From contig NZ_BMSE01000002.1 in NCBI RefSeq assembly GCF_014648995.1, forward strand, positions 62,001 through 126,000: a stretch of DNA of 64,000 nucleotides. The letters run 5' to 3'. The translations under genes were made by a program, and so were the position numbers. Positions 43,649-51,358 of this stretch are shown piece by piece; positions within the stretch are counted from its first letter, which is position 1; each line of letters starts with the position of its first letter. This DNA comes from Streptomyces massasporeus (GTDB taxonomy: Bacteria; Actinomycetota; Actinomycetes; Streptomycetales; Streptomycetaceae). The notes under the pieces are model-generated. The model was not told where the DNA came from. It did not search any database and saw only the letters and a program-made list of their open reading frames with translations.

Positions 43649-45963
43649 GCAACGAAGCAGCCACCGCCCAGGCCGCACAGGCCGCGGAGGCCGCCCCCGC
43701 CCCCGAACCGCTTCCGCACGGCATCGGCGCCTCGCTCCCGCCCGCCGACGCCCGCGCCAAGACGGAGGGCACCTTCCCGTACGCCGCCGACCTGTGGGCC
43801 GAGGGCCTGCTGTGGGCAGCCGTGCTGCGCTCACCGCACCCGCACGCGCGCATCCTGTCCATCGACACCACCCACGCGCGTGAGATGCCCGGCGTCCGCG
43901 CCGTCGTCACCCACGAGGACATCCCCGGCCGCCCGTTGCACGGCCGCGGCACGGCCGACCGCCCGGTCTTCGCCTCCGAGGTCGTGCGCCACCACGGCGA
44001 GCCCATCGCCGCCGTCGCCGCCGACCACCCCGACACCGCGCGCATGGCGGCCGCCGCCGTCATCGTCGAGTACGAGGTGCTGGACCCGGTCACCGACCCG
44101 GAGCAGGCCTTCGAGGCGGAGCCGCTGCACCCCGACGGCAACCTGATCCGGCACATCCCGCTGCGCCACGGCGACCCGGAGGCAGCCGGCGAGATCGTCG
44201 TCGAAGGCCTGTACCGCATCGGGCGCCAGGACCCCGCGCCCATCGGCGCCGAGGCCGGGCTTGCCGTGCCGCGACCGGACGGCGGGGTGGAGCTCTACCT
44301 CGCCTCCACCGACCCGCACGCCGACCGCGACGCGGCCGCCGCCGCGTTCGGCCTGGAACCCGAGCGCGTCAAGGTCGTCGTGACCGGCGTCCCCGGCGCC
44401 ACCGCCGACCGCGAGGACCAGGGTTTCCAGCTCCCGCTCGGCCTGCTCGCGCTGCGCACCGGCTGCCCGGTGAAGCTCACCGCCACGCGCGAGGAGTCCT
44501 TCCTCGGCCACGTTCACCGGCACCCGACCCTGCTGCGCTACCGCCACCACGCCGACGGCGAGGGCAGACTCGTCAAGGTCGAGGCGCAGATCCTGCTCGA
44601 CGCGGGCGCCTACGCCGACACCTCCTCCGAAGCCCTGGCCGCCGCCGTCGCCTTCGCCTGCGGCCCCTACGTCGTCCCGAACGCCTTCATCGAGGGCTGG
44701 GCCGTACGCACCAACAACCCCCCGTCCGGCCACGTACGCGGCGAAGGCGCCATGCAGGTCTGCGCCGCCTACGAGGCGCAGATGGACAAGATCGCCAAGA
44801 AGCTCGGCCTCGATCCGGCGGAAGTGCGACTGCGCAACGCGCTGGCGACCGGCGACGTGCTGCCGACCGGCCAGACCGTGACCTGCCCGGCCCCGGTCGC
44901 CGAACTTCTCCAGGCCGTCCGGGATTTCCCGCTGCCGCCGCTGCCCAAGGACACGTCCGAGGACGAGTGGCTGCTGCCCGGCGGACCCGAGGGCGCGGGC
45001 GAACCGGGCGCCGTGCGCCGGGGCGTGGGCTACGGCGTGGGCATGGTGCACATGCTCGGCGCGGAGGGCGCGGACGAGGTCTCCACGGCGACCGTGAAGG
45101 TCCACGACGGTGTCGCGACGGTCCTGTGCGCGGCCGTCGAGACCGGTCAGGGCTTCACCACCCTGGCCCGGCAGATCGTCCAGGAGACGCTCGGCATCGA
45201 CGAGGTGCACGTGGCGCCGGTCGACACCGACCAGCCCCCGGCGGGCGCGGGCTGCCGCGGCCGCCACACCTGGGTCTCGGGAGGGGCGGTGGAGCGCGCG
45301 GCCAAGATGGTCCGCACGCAGCTCCTCCAGCCGCTCGCCCACAAGTTCGGCATGTCGACGGAGCTGCTCCAGATCACCGACGGCAAGATCACCTCGTACG
45401 ACGGGGTGCTCTCCACGACCGTCACCGAGGCGCTGGACGGCAAGGAACTGTGGGCCACCGCCCAGTGCCGCCCGCACCCGACCGAGCCGCTGAACGAGAC
45501 CGGCCAGGGCGACGCGTTCGTGGGCATGGCCTTCTGCGCGATCCGCGCGGTGGTGGACGTGGACATCGAGATCGGTTCCATACGGGTCGTGGAACTGGCC
45601 GTCGCCCAGGACGTGGGCCGCGTCCTGAACCCGACCCAGCTCGCCGCCCGGATCGAGGCGGGCGTGACGCAGGGCGTCGGCATCGCCCTCACGGAGAACC
45701 TGCGCACGCCGCGCGGCATCGTCCGCCACCCCGACCTGACCGGTTACGCCCTCCCGACCGCCCTCGACGCGCCCGACATCCGCATTGTCCGGCTGGTCGA
45801 GGAGCGCGACGTGGTCGCGCCCTTCGGGGCCAAGGCGGTCAGCGCGGTGCCGGTCGTGACGTCCCCGGCGGCCGTCGCGTCCGCCGTCCGGGCCGCGACG
45901 GGCCGCCCCGTGAACCGCCTCCCGATCCGCCCCCAGGCCGCGGTGGTGACGGAACGGGGCTGA
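43645..45963 (+). CDS. Xanthine-dehydrogenase-like molybdopterin subunit with degenerate active-site motifs
   Basis: This 772-residue large subunit has the correct domain order (an a/b hammerhead domain from GIGASLPPADARAKTEG, then the molybdopterin-binding domains), and overall conservation is good, as in LPLGLLALRTGCPVKLTATR. However, the usual GGGFGGKxD loop reads GVPGATADRED (residues 248-258), the FRGFGxPQ motif reads VRGEGAMQ (364-371), and the C-terminal GAKGVGE reads GAKAVSA (728-734), replacing the catalytic glutamate by Ala734. It may bind cofactor differently, use another chemistry, or be a structural pseudoenzyme. The GTG overlaps the upstream stop. No XdhC or molybdenum cofactor insertion gene is adjacent. 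Confidence 0.8.
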   Translation: MSNEAATAQAAQAAEAAPAPEPLPHGIGASLPPADARAKTEGTFPYAADLWAEGLLWAAVLRSPHPHARILSIDTTHAREMPGVRAVVTHEDIPGRPLHGRGTADRPVFASEVVRHHGEPIAAVAADHPDTARMAAAAVIVEYEVLDPVTDPEQAFEAEPLHPDGNLIRHIPLRHGDPEAAGEIVVEGLYRIGRQDPAPIGAEAGLAVPRPDGGVELYLASTDPHADRDAAAAAFGLEPERVKVVVTGVPGATADREDQGFQLPLGLLALRTGCPVKLTATREESFLGHVHRHPTLLRYRHHADGEGRLVKVEAQILLDAGAYADTSSEALAAAVAFACGPYVVPNAFIEGWAVRTNNPPSGHVRGEGAMQVCAAYEAQMDKIAKKLGLDPAEVRLRNALATGDVLPTGQTVTCPAPVAELLQAVRDFPLPPLPKDTSEDEWLLPGGPEGAGEPGAVRRGVGYGVGMVHMLGAEGADEVSTATVKVHDGVATVLCAAVETGQGFTTLARQIVQETLGIDEVHVAPVDTDQPPAGAGCRGRHTWVSGGAVERAAKMVRTQLLQPLAHKFGMSTELLQITDGKITSYDGVLSTTVTEALDGKELWATAQCRPHPTEPLNETGQGDAFVGMAFCAIRAVVDVDIEIGSIRVVELAVAQDVGRVLNPTQLAARIEAGVTQGVGIALTENLRTPRGIVRHPDLTGYALPTALDAPDIRIVRLVEERDVVAPFGAKAVSAVPVVTSPAAVASAVRAATGRPVNRLPIRPQAAVVTERG

Positions 45964-45976
45964 GGCCGGTGCCTCC

Positions 45977-46000
45977 CGCGGGGCCCGCCCGGACCCCGCG
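45977..46000 (+). terminator. Hairpin after the molybdenum-hydroxylase-like operon
   Basis: A 7-bp perfect stem, CGCGGGG with CCCCGCG, and 10-nt loop begin 14 bp after the stop. There is no U-run. The rest of the 297-bp gap up to 46260 shows only a weak promoter-like TTGTCA near 46149. Confidence 0.5.
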
Positions 46001-46260
46001 CATCGGACTGCACTCCACCCTCGTGAAACTGACGCCGTGCCACAGAATGAAAGCGATTTCGGCGGAAAGGGAACGCGCCAGGGTGCTCTGAGCGTCTTGT
46101 GAGGTGACGTGGCGTGGTCGCCGGGCGCGCGTCGCCGGTCCGGGGCGTTGTCAGTGGTGGCGCGTACTGTTCTGGGCAGTGGGGAACGGCTGCCGGGCTT
46201 CGCCGGGTGGTCCGCCGTGCTCCGCCAGGGGACGGTGAGCAAGTACATGCGGGGGAGCCC

Positions 46261-47427
46261 ATGAGTACGACCGATACCGGTTCCGCGGTGATCACCCTGA
46301 CCGAGTCCGAGCTGGACCCGTGGGTGACGCACGCGTCCACGCGGCACTGGCTGACCGGCCCCGGACTGCCCTGCGACAGCGGCGTGCTGAGCTTCGCCGA
46401 GCTCAGCCGCGAGGGCCTGCGCACGGTCGCCGACTCGACCGGCGACCCGGACGACCGTCTCTCCGCGGAACTGCGCGAACAGCTCGTGATAGGCGGACTG
46501 CTGGGCCCCGGCGGCCTGGAGACGGAGTCGGTCCTGCTGGACGGCGCGACGGGCGAGATCTCGACGACGTACGTCCTGCACGACCGCCCCGACCTGATGG
46601 ACCGCCGCCCCCTGGCCCCGTCCCTGCGGACGCTGGTCCGCTTCGCGGAGGCCACGGACGAACTGGCCGGCCTGCGCGGCCAGTTCGCCTCCTACGCCGG
46701 CCGTTACGGCCCCAAGGCGGTGGCGCAGGCGTCCCAGCACCTGCTGGCGGTGTTCCGCGACGGCGCGGACGGCGAACCGGCCCCGTTCTGGAAGATGGCG
46801 GCGCTGATCCGCCCCCTGTCCCTGGTGGCGGGCCGCGGCGGCGCGTCCGGCCTCTCCCTGGACCTCCCGCACCGCCTCCTGGACCAGGAGTTCGGCCCCG
46901 GCAGGATGGTTCGCTTCGAGGACGTCGACTTCCCCGGGACCCTCACACACGAACCGACCCGCCGCTTCCTGCGCGAGGTGGGCCTGCCGGAGGACGCCCA
47001 CGTCTTCTGCCTGGACACGGACGTCCCCCTGGCGACGCTCGCCGAGTACCACGCCGACACCGACACCCCGGCCGTGCTCCCCGCCGGTGCCCACCGACTG
47101 ATCCGCCTCGGCCACCTGGTCGAGGACAACAGCCTGGTCATCGACGGCGCGACGGGCGCGGTCCTGAACTGGAGCGAACCCGAGGCGACGCTGTACCCGC
47201 TCAACACCGACGTGTCGACGCTCGCCTTCACCCTCTGGCTCCTGCACCGCGAGCGCGCGATAGACGCCCAGTCGTCCCACGAACTGACGACCGACACCTA
47301 CGACCAGCTGGCCATGACGATGCTGCAGGTCCTGTCGACGGTGGACCCGACGGGCGTGAGTGCCGGCAGAACGGTCCGCCACTACTGGACGGACGCGTTC
47401 CAGGACGAGGCCGGCGGGGTGCTCTGA
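46261..47427 (+). CDS. Double SUKH-4 domain protein
   Basis: In this 388-residue protein a SUKH-4-like pattern appears twice: about residues 15-170 (LREQLVIGGLLGPGGLETES, then LLDGATGEISTTYVLHD) and about 230-375 (FLREVGLPEDAHVFCLDTDV, then RLIRLGHLVEDNSLVIDGAT and NTDVSTLAFTLWLLHRER). SUKH proteins include immunity proteins of contact-dependent toxins, but many Streptomyces copies, like this one, have no toxin gene nearby. The N-terminal half has a long helical insert. GGGGGAG precedes the ATG. It may be an orphan immunity protein or a housekeeping relative. Confidence 0.72.
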   Translation: MSTTDTGSAVITLTESELDPWVTHASTRHWLTGPGLPCDSGVLSFAELSREGLRTVADSTGDPDDRLSAELREQLVIGGLLGPGGLETESVLLDGATGEISTTYVLHDRPDLMDRRPLAPSLRTLVRFAEATDELAGLRGQFASYAGRYGPKAVAQASQHLLAVFRDGADGEPAPFWKMAALIRPLSLVAGRGGASGLSLDLPHRLLDQEFGPGRMVRFEDVDFPGTLTHEPTRRFLREVGLPEDAHVFCLDTDVPLATLAEYHADTDTPAVLPAGAHRLIRLGHLVEDNSLVIDGATGAVLNWSEPEATLYPLNTDVSTLAFTLWLLHRERAIDAQSSHELTTDTYDQLAMTMLQVLSTVDPTGVSAGRTVRHYWTDAFQDEAGGVL

Positions 47428-47438
47428 CGGGGCTGCCG

Positions 47439-48659
47439 TCAGGCGGACTTGGCGGCGCTGCGGCGGCGTACGGCGAAGACCAGACCGCCACCGAGCACCG
47501 CGGCGGCAGCCGCGGCACCGGCGAGGAGCGGGGTGCCGTCGGAGCCGGTGGTGGCGAGGTTGCCGCCGGTGGTGCTGCCGGTCGTGGTGCCGGTGGAGCC
47601 GCCGGTCGTCGTGTCGGTCGAGGCCGAGGCCGACGGGGAAGCCGTGGCGCCCGTGCCGCCCGCGGCCTGGCCCTCGGGGTCGTTGCCGTTCCCGCCGTTG
47701 CCGGAACCACCGTCGGCGCCGTCCGAGGGGCTCGGCTCGGGCTCGTAGTCGCTCGGCACGTCGATGCCGATCGCGGCCGTGTTGTTGGAGCGGTTCGTGT
47801 CGTACTTCGGCGCGATGTCGTAGACGGACGACGCCTTGATCTCACCCTCGGTGTCCTGCGTGGACTTCTTGATCTTCAGCGTGAAGGTGTACGCCAGCGA
47901 CTGGCCGGCGTCGAGGGTCCCGTCCTGCGGCCAGCACACGTACTTGGGCTTGCCCGTGGTCCCCTGCGGTCCGCTCGGCCCGTCGATCCCGAACGGCGCG
48001 CAGCCCTTCGGCACGCCGATGGCCACGGTGCCCGGCGGGATCTGTACCAGCAGTCCGGGGAGGTCGTCGCTCTCCTGGTTCTGCACCCAGCCGGGGCCGT
48101 CGTTGCGCAGGGTCGCCGTGACCGACTGCTCCCCGCCGGCCAGCGCCTCCATCTCCTCCCCGACGGCGACGAGGTCGGCGGTGTTGTCCGCGGTCAGGGT
48201 GAGCCGCCGGTAACTGTCGTCGAACCCCTCGCCCGGGGCGTCCCCGGTCGCGCTCGTGCCGTACTCGACGGCCTCCATCAGGGCCTTGTCCAGCGCCTTG
48301 AACCGCACGGGCGTGATGACCGAGGCACCGGGCTCGACGACCGTGTCGAGCTCACAGACCGCCTGCCTGACCTGGTCCTTGACGGTCGAGTAGGTGCAGC
48401 CCTTCACCTGCTCGGGGAAGTCCAGCCCCCGCGTCAGACGCACCCGGAAGGTGACCCCGTCCACGGCGGCCGTGCCCTTGTTGGTGAGGGTGACGGACTT
48501 GTCGTACACCTCGCCCGGCTTGGGAGCCGCGGACGGCAGCGCCGACACGACCAACTCGGGCCCACCGTCATCGGCCTGCACGGCGGGCGCGGCGACAGCG
48601 GGACCGGCAACGGCGATCACGGCAGCGGCCAGGACGGCTGCCGAGGGGCGGAAGTGCAC
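47439..48659 (-). CDS. Secreted LATTG sortase-anchored surface protein with DUF11-like domains
   Basis: This 406-residue protein has a signal peptide (FRPSAAVLAAAVIAVAGPAV), two beta-rich repeat-type domains of the DUF11/CARDB kind (GEVYDKSVTLTNKGTAAVDG, then GGEQSVTATLRNDGPGWVQN), and paired cysteines. A long Ser/Thr/Gly stalk is followed by LATTG, a C-terminal hydrophobic helix and the basic RRRSAAKSA tail. The GTG at 48659 with GAGGAG eight bases upstream was preferred to an upstream ATG. It should be attached to the cell wall by a class E sortase. Convergent with the SUKH gene, it ends 11 bp from that stop. The domains suggest adhesion or scaffolding only in general terms. Confidence 0.8.
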   Translation of the reverse strand: MHFRPSAAVLAAAVIAVAGPAVAAPAVQADDGGPELVVSALPSAAPKPGEVYDKSVTLTNKGTAAVDGVTFRVRLTRGLDFPEQVKGCTYSTVKDQVRQAVCELDTVVEPGASVITPVRFKALDKALMEAVEYGTSATGDAPGEGFDDSYRRLTLTADNTADLVAVGEEMEALAGGEQSVTATLRNDGPGWVQNQESDDLPGLLVQIPPGTVAIGVPKGCAPFGIDGPSGPQGTTGKPKYVCWPQDGTLDAGQSLAYTFTLKIKKSTQDTEGEIKASSVYDIAPKYDTNRSNNTAAIGIDVPSDYEPEPSPSDGADGGSGNGGNGNDPEGQAAGGTGATASPSASASTDTTTGGSTGTTTGSTTGGNLATTGSDGTPLLAGAAAAAAVLGGGLVFAVRRRSAAKSA

Positions 48660-48900
48660 GGTGGTTCTCCTCGTCGGGGTTCCTCGTCGTCCCCGTAAGG
48701 CACGACGACCGGAGCATGGGCTACCGGTCATGTCCTGGACACCTGAGAGGTGCTCGGGGTTGTGCACGACTTTCCGAACACGCCGCGAGGGTCCGGTCGA
48801 CGTGAGGTGACGGCGCCCCGGCCGCGCTCCCGTAGCAGATCGCCGAGAGGGCCAATAGGCTGGTCACAGGGGTCGACATGTTCGATCCGAGGAGCCTGCC

Positions 48901-49308
48901 ATGAGGAAGAGAAGAACCGGCGCCTGGCGCGTGACAGGAGTTCTCACCGCGCTCGCCACAGCCGCCGCGATCGCCTCCGTGGCCCCGGCCCAGGCCCAGA
49001 CCACGGCTCAACTGTCCGCGTACGTCAGTGACGGCTGGGGCGGCGGCACCATCACCAGCCAGCCGGCCGGGATCAACTGCCACCAGGAGGCGTGGGACCC
49101 CTACGCCTCCAACGACCCGCAGCCGAACCCGACCGGCACGTGCACCGCGAGTTTCGAGGTCGGAACGACGGTCACCTTCACCGCCACACCCGACACGGGG
49201 TCCTCCGTCAACGCCGGACCCGCACCGAATCCCGTGACGGTGCGGACCGGTTACAACTACACCTGGGTCATGTTCTGCCCGAACGACGGTCTCTGCTCGG
49301 CGGGCTGA
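48901..49308 (+). CDS. Small secreted protein of unknown function
   Basis: This 135-residue protein has a clear signal peptide (MRKRRTGAWRVTGVLTALAT through VAPAQAQ, cleavage after about residue 32). The mature part of about 100 residues is rich in Thr, Gly, Asn and Pro and contains four cysteines (INCHQ, TGTCT, FCPND, GLCSAG), which could form two disulfides. GAGGAG precedes the ATG, and TAGGCT at 48856-48861 is a possible -10. No enzymatic motif is visible. tRNA-Cys lies just downstream on the opposite strand. Confidence 0.75.
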   Translation: MRKRRTGAWRVTGVLTALATAAAIASVAPAQAQTTAQLSAYVSDGWGGGTITSQPAGINCHQEAWDPYASNDPQPNPTGTCTASFEVGTTVTFTATPDTGSSVNAGPAPNPVTVRTGYNYTWVMFCPNDGLCSAG

Positions 49309-49311
49309 TGC

Positions 49312-49386
49312 TGGAGGCCGTGGCGGGATTCGAACCCACGTAACTCGCTTTGCAGGCGAGCCCCTGAACCACTCGGGCACACGGCC
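49312..49386 (-). tRNA. tRNA-Cys (GCA anticodon)
   Basis: On the minus strand the acceptor arms GGCCGTG (49386-49380) and CACGGCC (49322-49316) pair. The anticodon stem-loop is CTCGC-CTGCAAA-GCGAG with GCA at the anticodon position, and the T-arm reads GTGGGTTCGAATCCCGC. The discriminator is U and CCA is encoded at 49314-49312. Confidence 0.95.
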
Positions 49387-49579
49387 GTGTTCGTACTCGG
49401 TGTGATGACCGTAGGACGGGGTGGGGTGGGGCTCAAGGGGATCGCGTGGGCTGCAATGTGACTGCCATATGCCGTTCATGAAGGGGGTGGCCGGGAAGAG
49501 GGGTGTACGACCAAGGTCCTAGAGGGGTGCCGTCTTCGGACAGGGGTCAAAGTGCGGCGTGGACCTTACGCTGGCGGGC

Positions 49580-51136
49580 ATGACCGTCCCGAAGCCGCGT
49601 GATGCCCATGTCGTGGAGGCCGCTGACCTGCCCTCCGTCGCAGAGCGGGACGCGGGCGTGCTGGGAGCGGCGTACCGGGCCTTGAGCGTCGGGATCGTCT
49701 CCGTCGTGCTGCTCATCGCCTTCGAGGCGACCGCCGTGGGGACGGCGATGCCCGTCGCCGCACGGGAACTGGACGGGGTCTCCCTGTACGCGTTCGCGTT
49801 CTCCGGGTACTTCACGACCAGTCTGTTCGGGATGGTGCTCTCCGGTCAGTGGTCGGACCGGCGCGGCCCCCTCGGCCCGTTGACGACGGGCATCGCCTCC
49901 TTCGGGGCCGGGCTGCTGCTGTCGGGGACCGCCGGGACGATGTGGGTGTTCATCCTGGGCCGGGCCGTGCAGGGGTTCGGCGGGGGGTTGGTGATCGTCG
50001 CGCTGTACGTCGTCGTCGGGCGGGCCTATCCGGAGCGGTTGCGGCCCGCCATCATGGCCGCGTTCGCCGCGAGCTGGGTGCTCCCGTCGATCGTCGGTCC
50101 GCTCGCCGCCGGCACGGTGACCGAACAGGTGGGGTGGCGGTGGGTGTTCGTGGGGATACCCGTGCTCGTCGTCTTCCCGCTCGCGCTCGCGCTGCCGCAG
50201 ATACGGCGCCGGGCGTCCGGGCCCGCGCAGCACACCCCTGCCGAGTCCGCCGCGGCGCAGAGTGCAGACCTCCCCGTCCCCGCGGAACGGACCGCCGTCG
50301 CCGACCGGCCCGTCACGCCGGACCCTGCCCCACCGGCCAACCCGCCCGCCACCTTCGATCGTCGGCGTATCCGGCTCGCCCTGGGCATCTCCCTCGGTGC
50401 CGGGCTGCTCCAGTACGCCGCCCAGGACCTGCGCCCGCTCTCGCTGCTGCCCGGTGCCGTCGGCGTGGCCCTGCTGGTGCCGGCCGTGCTCGGGCTGCTC
50501 CCGCGCGGCACGTACCGGGCCGCGCGCGGGCTGCCGTCCGTCGTGCTGCTGCGCGGCGTCGCCGCCGGGTCCTTCATCGCCGCGGAGTCGTTCGTACCGC
50601 TGATGCTCGTCACGCAGCGCGGGCTCAGTCCGACGCTGGCCGGGTTCTCGCTCGCCGCGGGCGGGGGCACGTGGGCGCTGGGCTCCTGGGTGCAGTCGCG
50701 GTCACGGGTGGAGCCGTACCGGGAGCGGCTGACCACGGTCGGGATGCTGCTGGTGGCGGCGGCCGTCGCCGCCGCGCCGAGCGTGCTGATCGAGTCCGTG
50801 CCCGTCTGGACCCTGGCCGTCGCCTGGGCCTTCGGCTGCTTCGGGATGGGGCTCGTGATCTCCTCCACGAGCGTGCTCCTGCTCAAGCTCTCCGCCCCCG
50901 AGGAGGCCGGCACCAACTCCGCCGCCCTCCAGATCTCCGACGGCCTCTCCAACGTCGTCCTGCTCTCCGCCGGCGGCGCCGCCTTCGCCGCGCTGGGCGG
51001 CGGCGCGGTGTCCCACACGGCCACGCACACCTCCGGTTCCCACCCGGCCGCCTTCACCGCGGTGTTCCTGCCGATGGCGGCGGTGGCACTCGTCGGTGCC
51101 TGGGTGTCGACCCGACTGCGGGAGCACCGGCCGTAA
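49580..51136 (+). CDS. MFS transporter, drug-efflux (DHA) type
   Basis: This 518-residue protein has about 14 membrane helices. The DHA signature loop is visible as SGQWSDRRGPLGPLTTG, with a motif-C-like ASWVLPSIVGPLAAGTVTE in helix 5. A hydrophilic Ala/Pro/Thr-rich loop of about 45 residues separates the halves. The ATG at 49580 lies seven bases after TACGCT (49567-49572) with no Shine-Dalgarno, so the mRNA is probably leaderless. Substrate unknown. Three 23-bp repeats lie at its 3' end. Confidence 0.85.
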   Translation: MTVPKPRDAHVVEAADLPSVAERDAGVLGAAYRALSVGIVSVVLLIAFEATAVGTAMPVAARELDGVSLYAFAFSGYFTTSLFGMVLSGQWSDRRGPLGPLTTGIASFGAGLLLSGTAGTMWVFILGRAVQGFGGGLVIVALYVVVGRAYPERLRPAIMAAFAASWVLPSIVGPLAAGTVTEQVGWRWVFVGIPVLVVFPLALALPQIRRRASGPAQHTPAESAAAQSADLPVPAERTAVADRPVTPDPAPPANPPATFDRRRIRLALGISLGAGLLQYAAQDLRPLSLLPGAVGVALLVPAVLGLLPRGTYRAARGLPSVVLLRGVAAGSFIAAESFVPLMLVTQRGLSPTLAGFSLAAGGGTWALGSWVQSRSRVEPYRERLTTVGMLLVAAAVAAAPSVLIESVPVWTLAVAWAFGCFGMGLVISSTSVLLLKLSAPEEAGTNSAALQISDGLSNVVLLSAGGAAFAALGGGAVSHTATHTSGSHPAAFTAVFLPMAAVALVGAWVSTRLREHRP

Positions 51137-51203
51137 CCGGCAGAGCAGCCCGCCGTGGACCGGCAGAGCAGCCCGCCGTAGACCGGCAGAGCAGCCCGCC
51201 CTC
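51136..51203. repeat. Three 23-bp tandem repeats overlapping the 3' end of the MFS gene
   Basis: The unit ACCGGCAGAGCAGCCCGCCGT plus two variable bases starts at 51136, 51159 and 51182. The array begins at the stop codon of the transporter gene. Its function is unknown; it may be a slippage product or a processing signal. Confidence 0.85.
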
Positions 51204-51358
51204 GCGCCCCGGACGCTGTGACGTCGGTCCCACCCACCGGTGACCCGGCCCGGTCCGCGCGTGGGGCGGCTCGGGGCGCCGGTAGGGTGGCCCGGTTGTC
51301 ATACGTAGCCGAGCCGTCAGGCTCCCTCGCACGAGCCGCCCGACCCCCAACGGAGACC

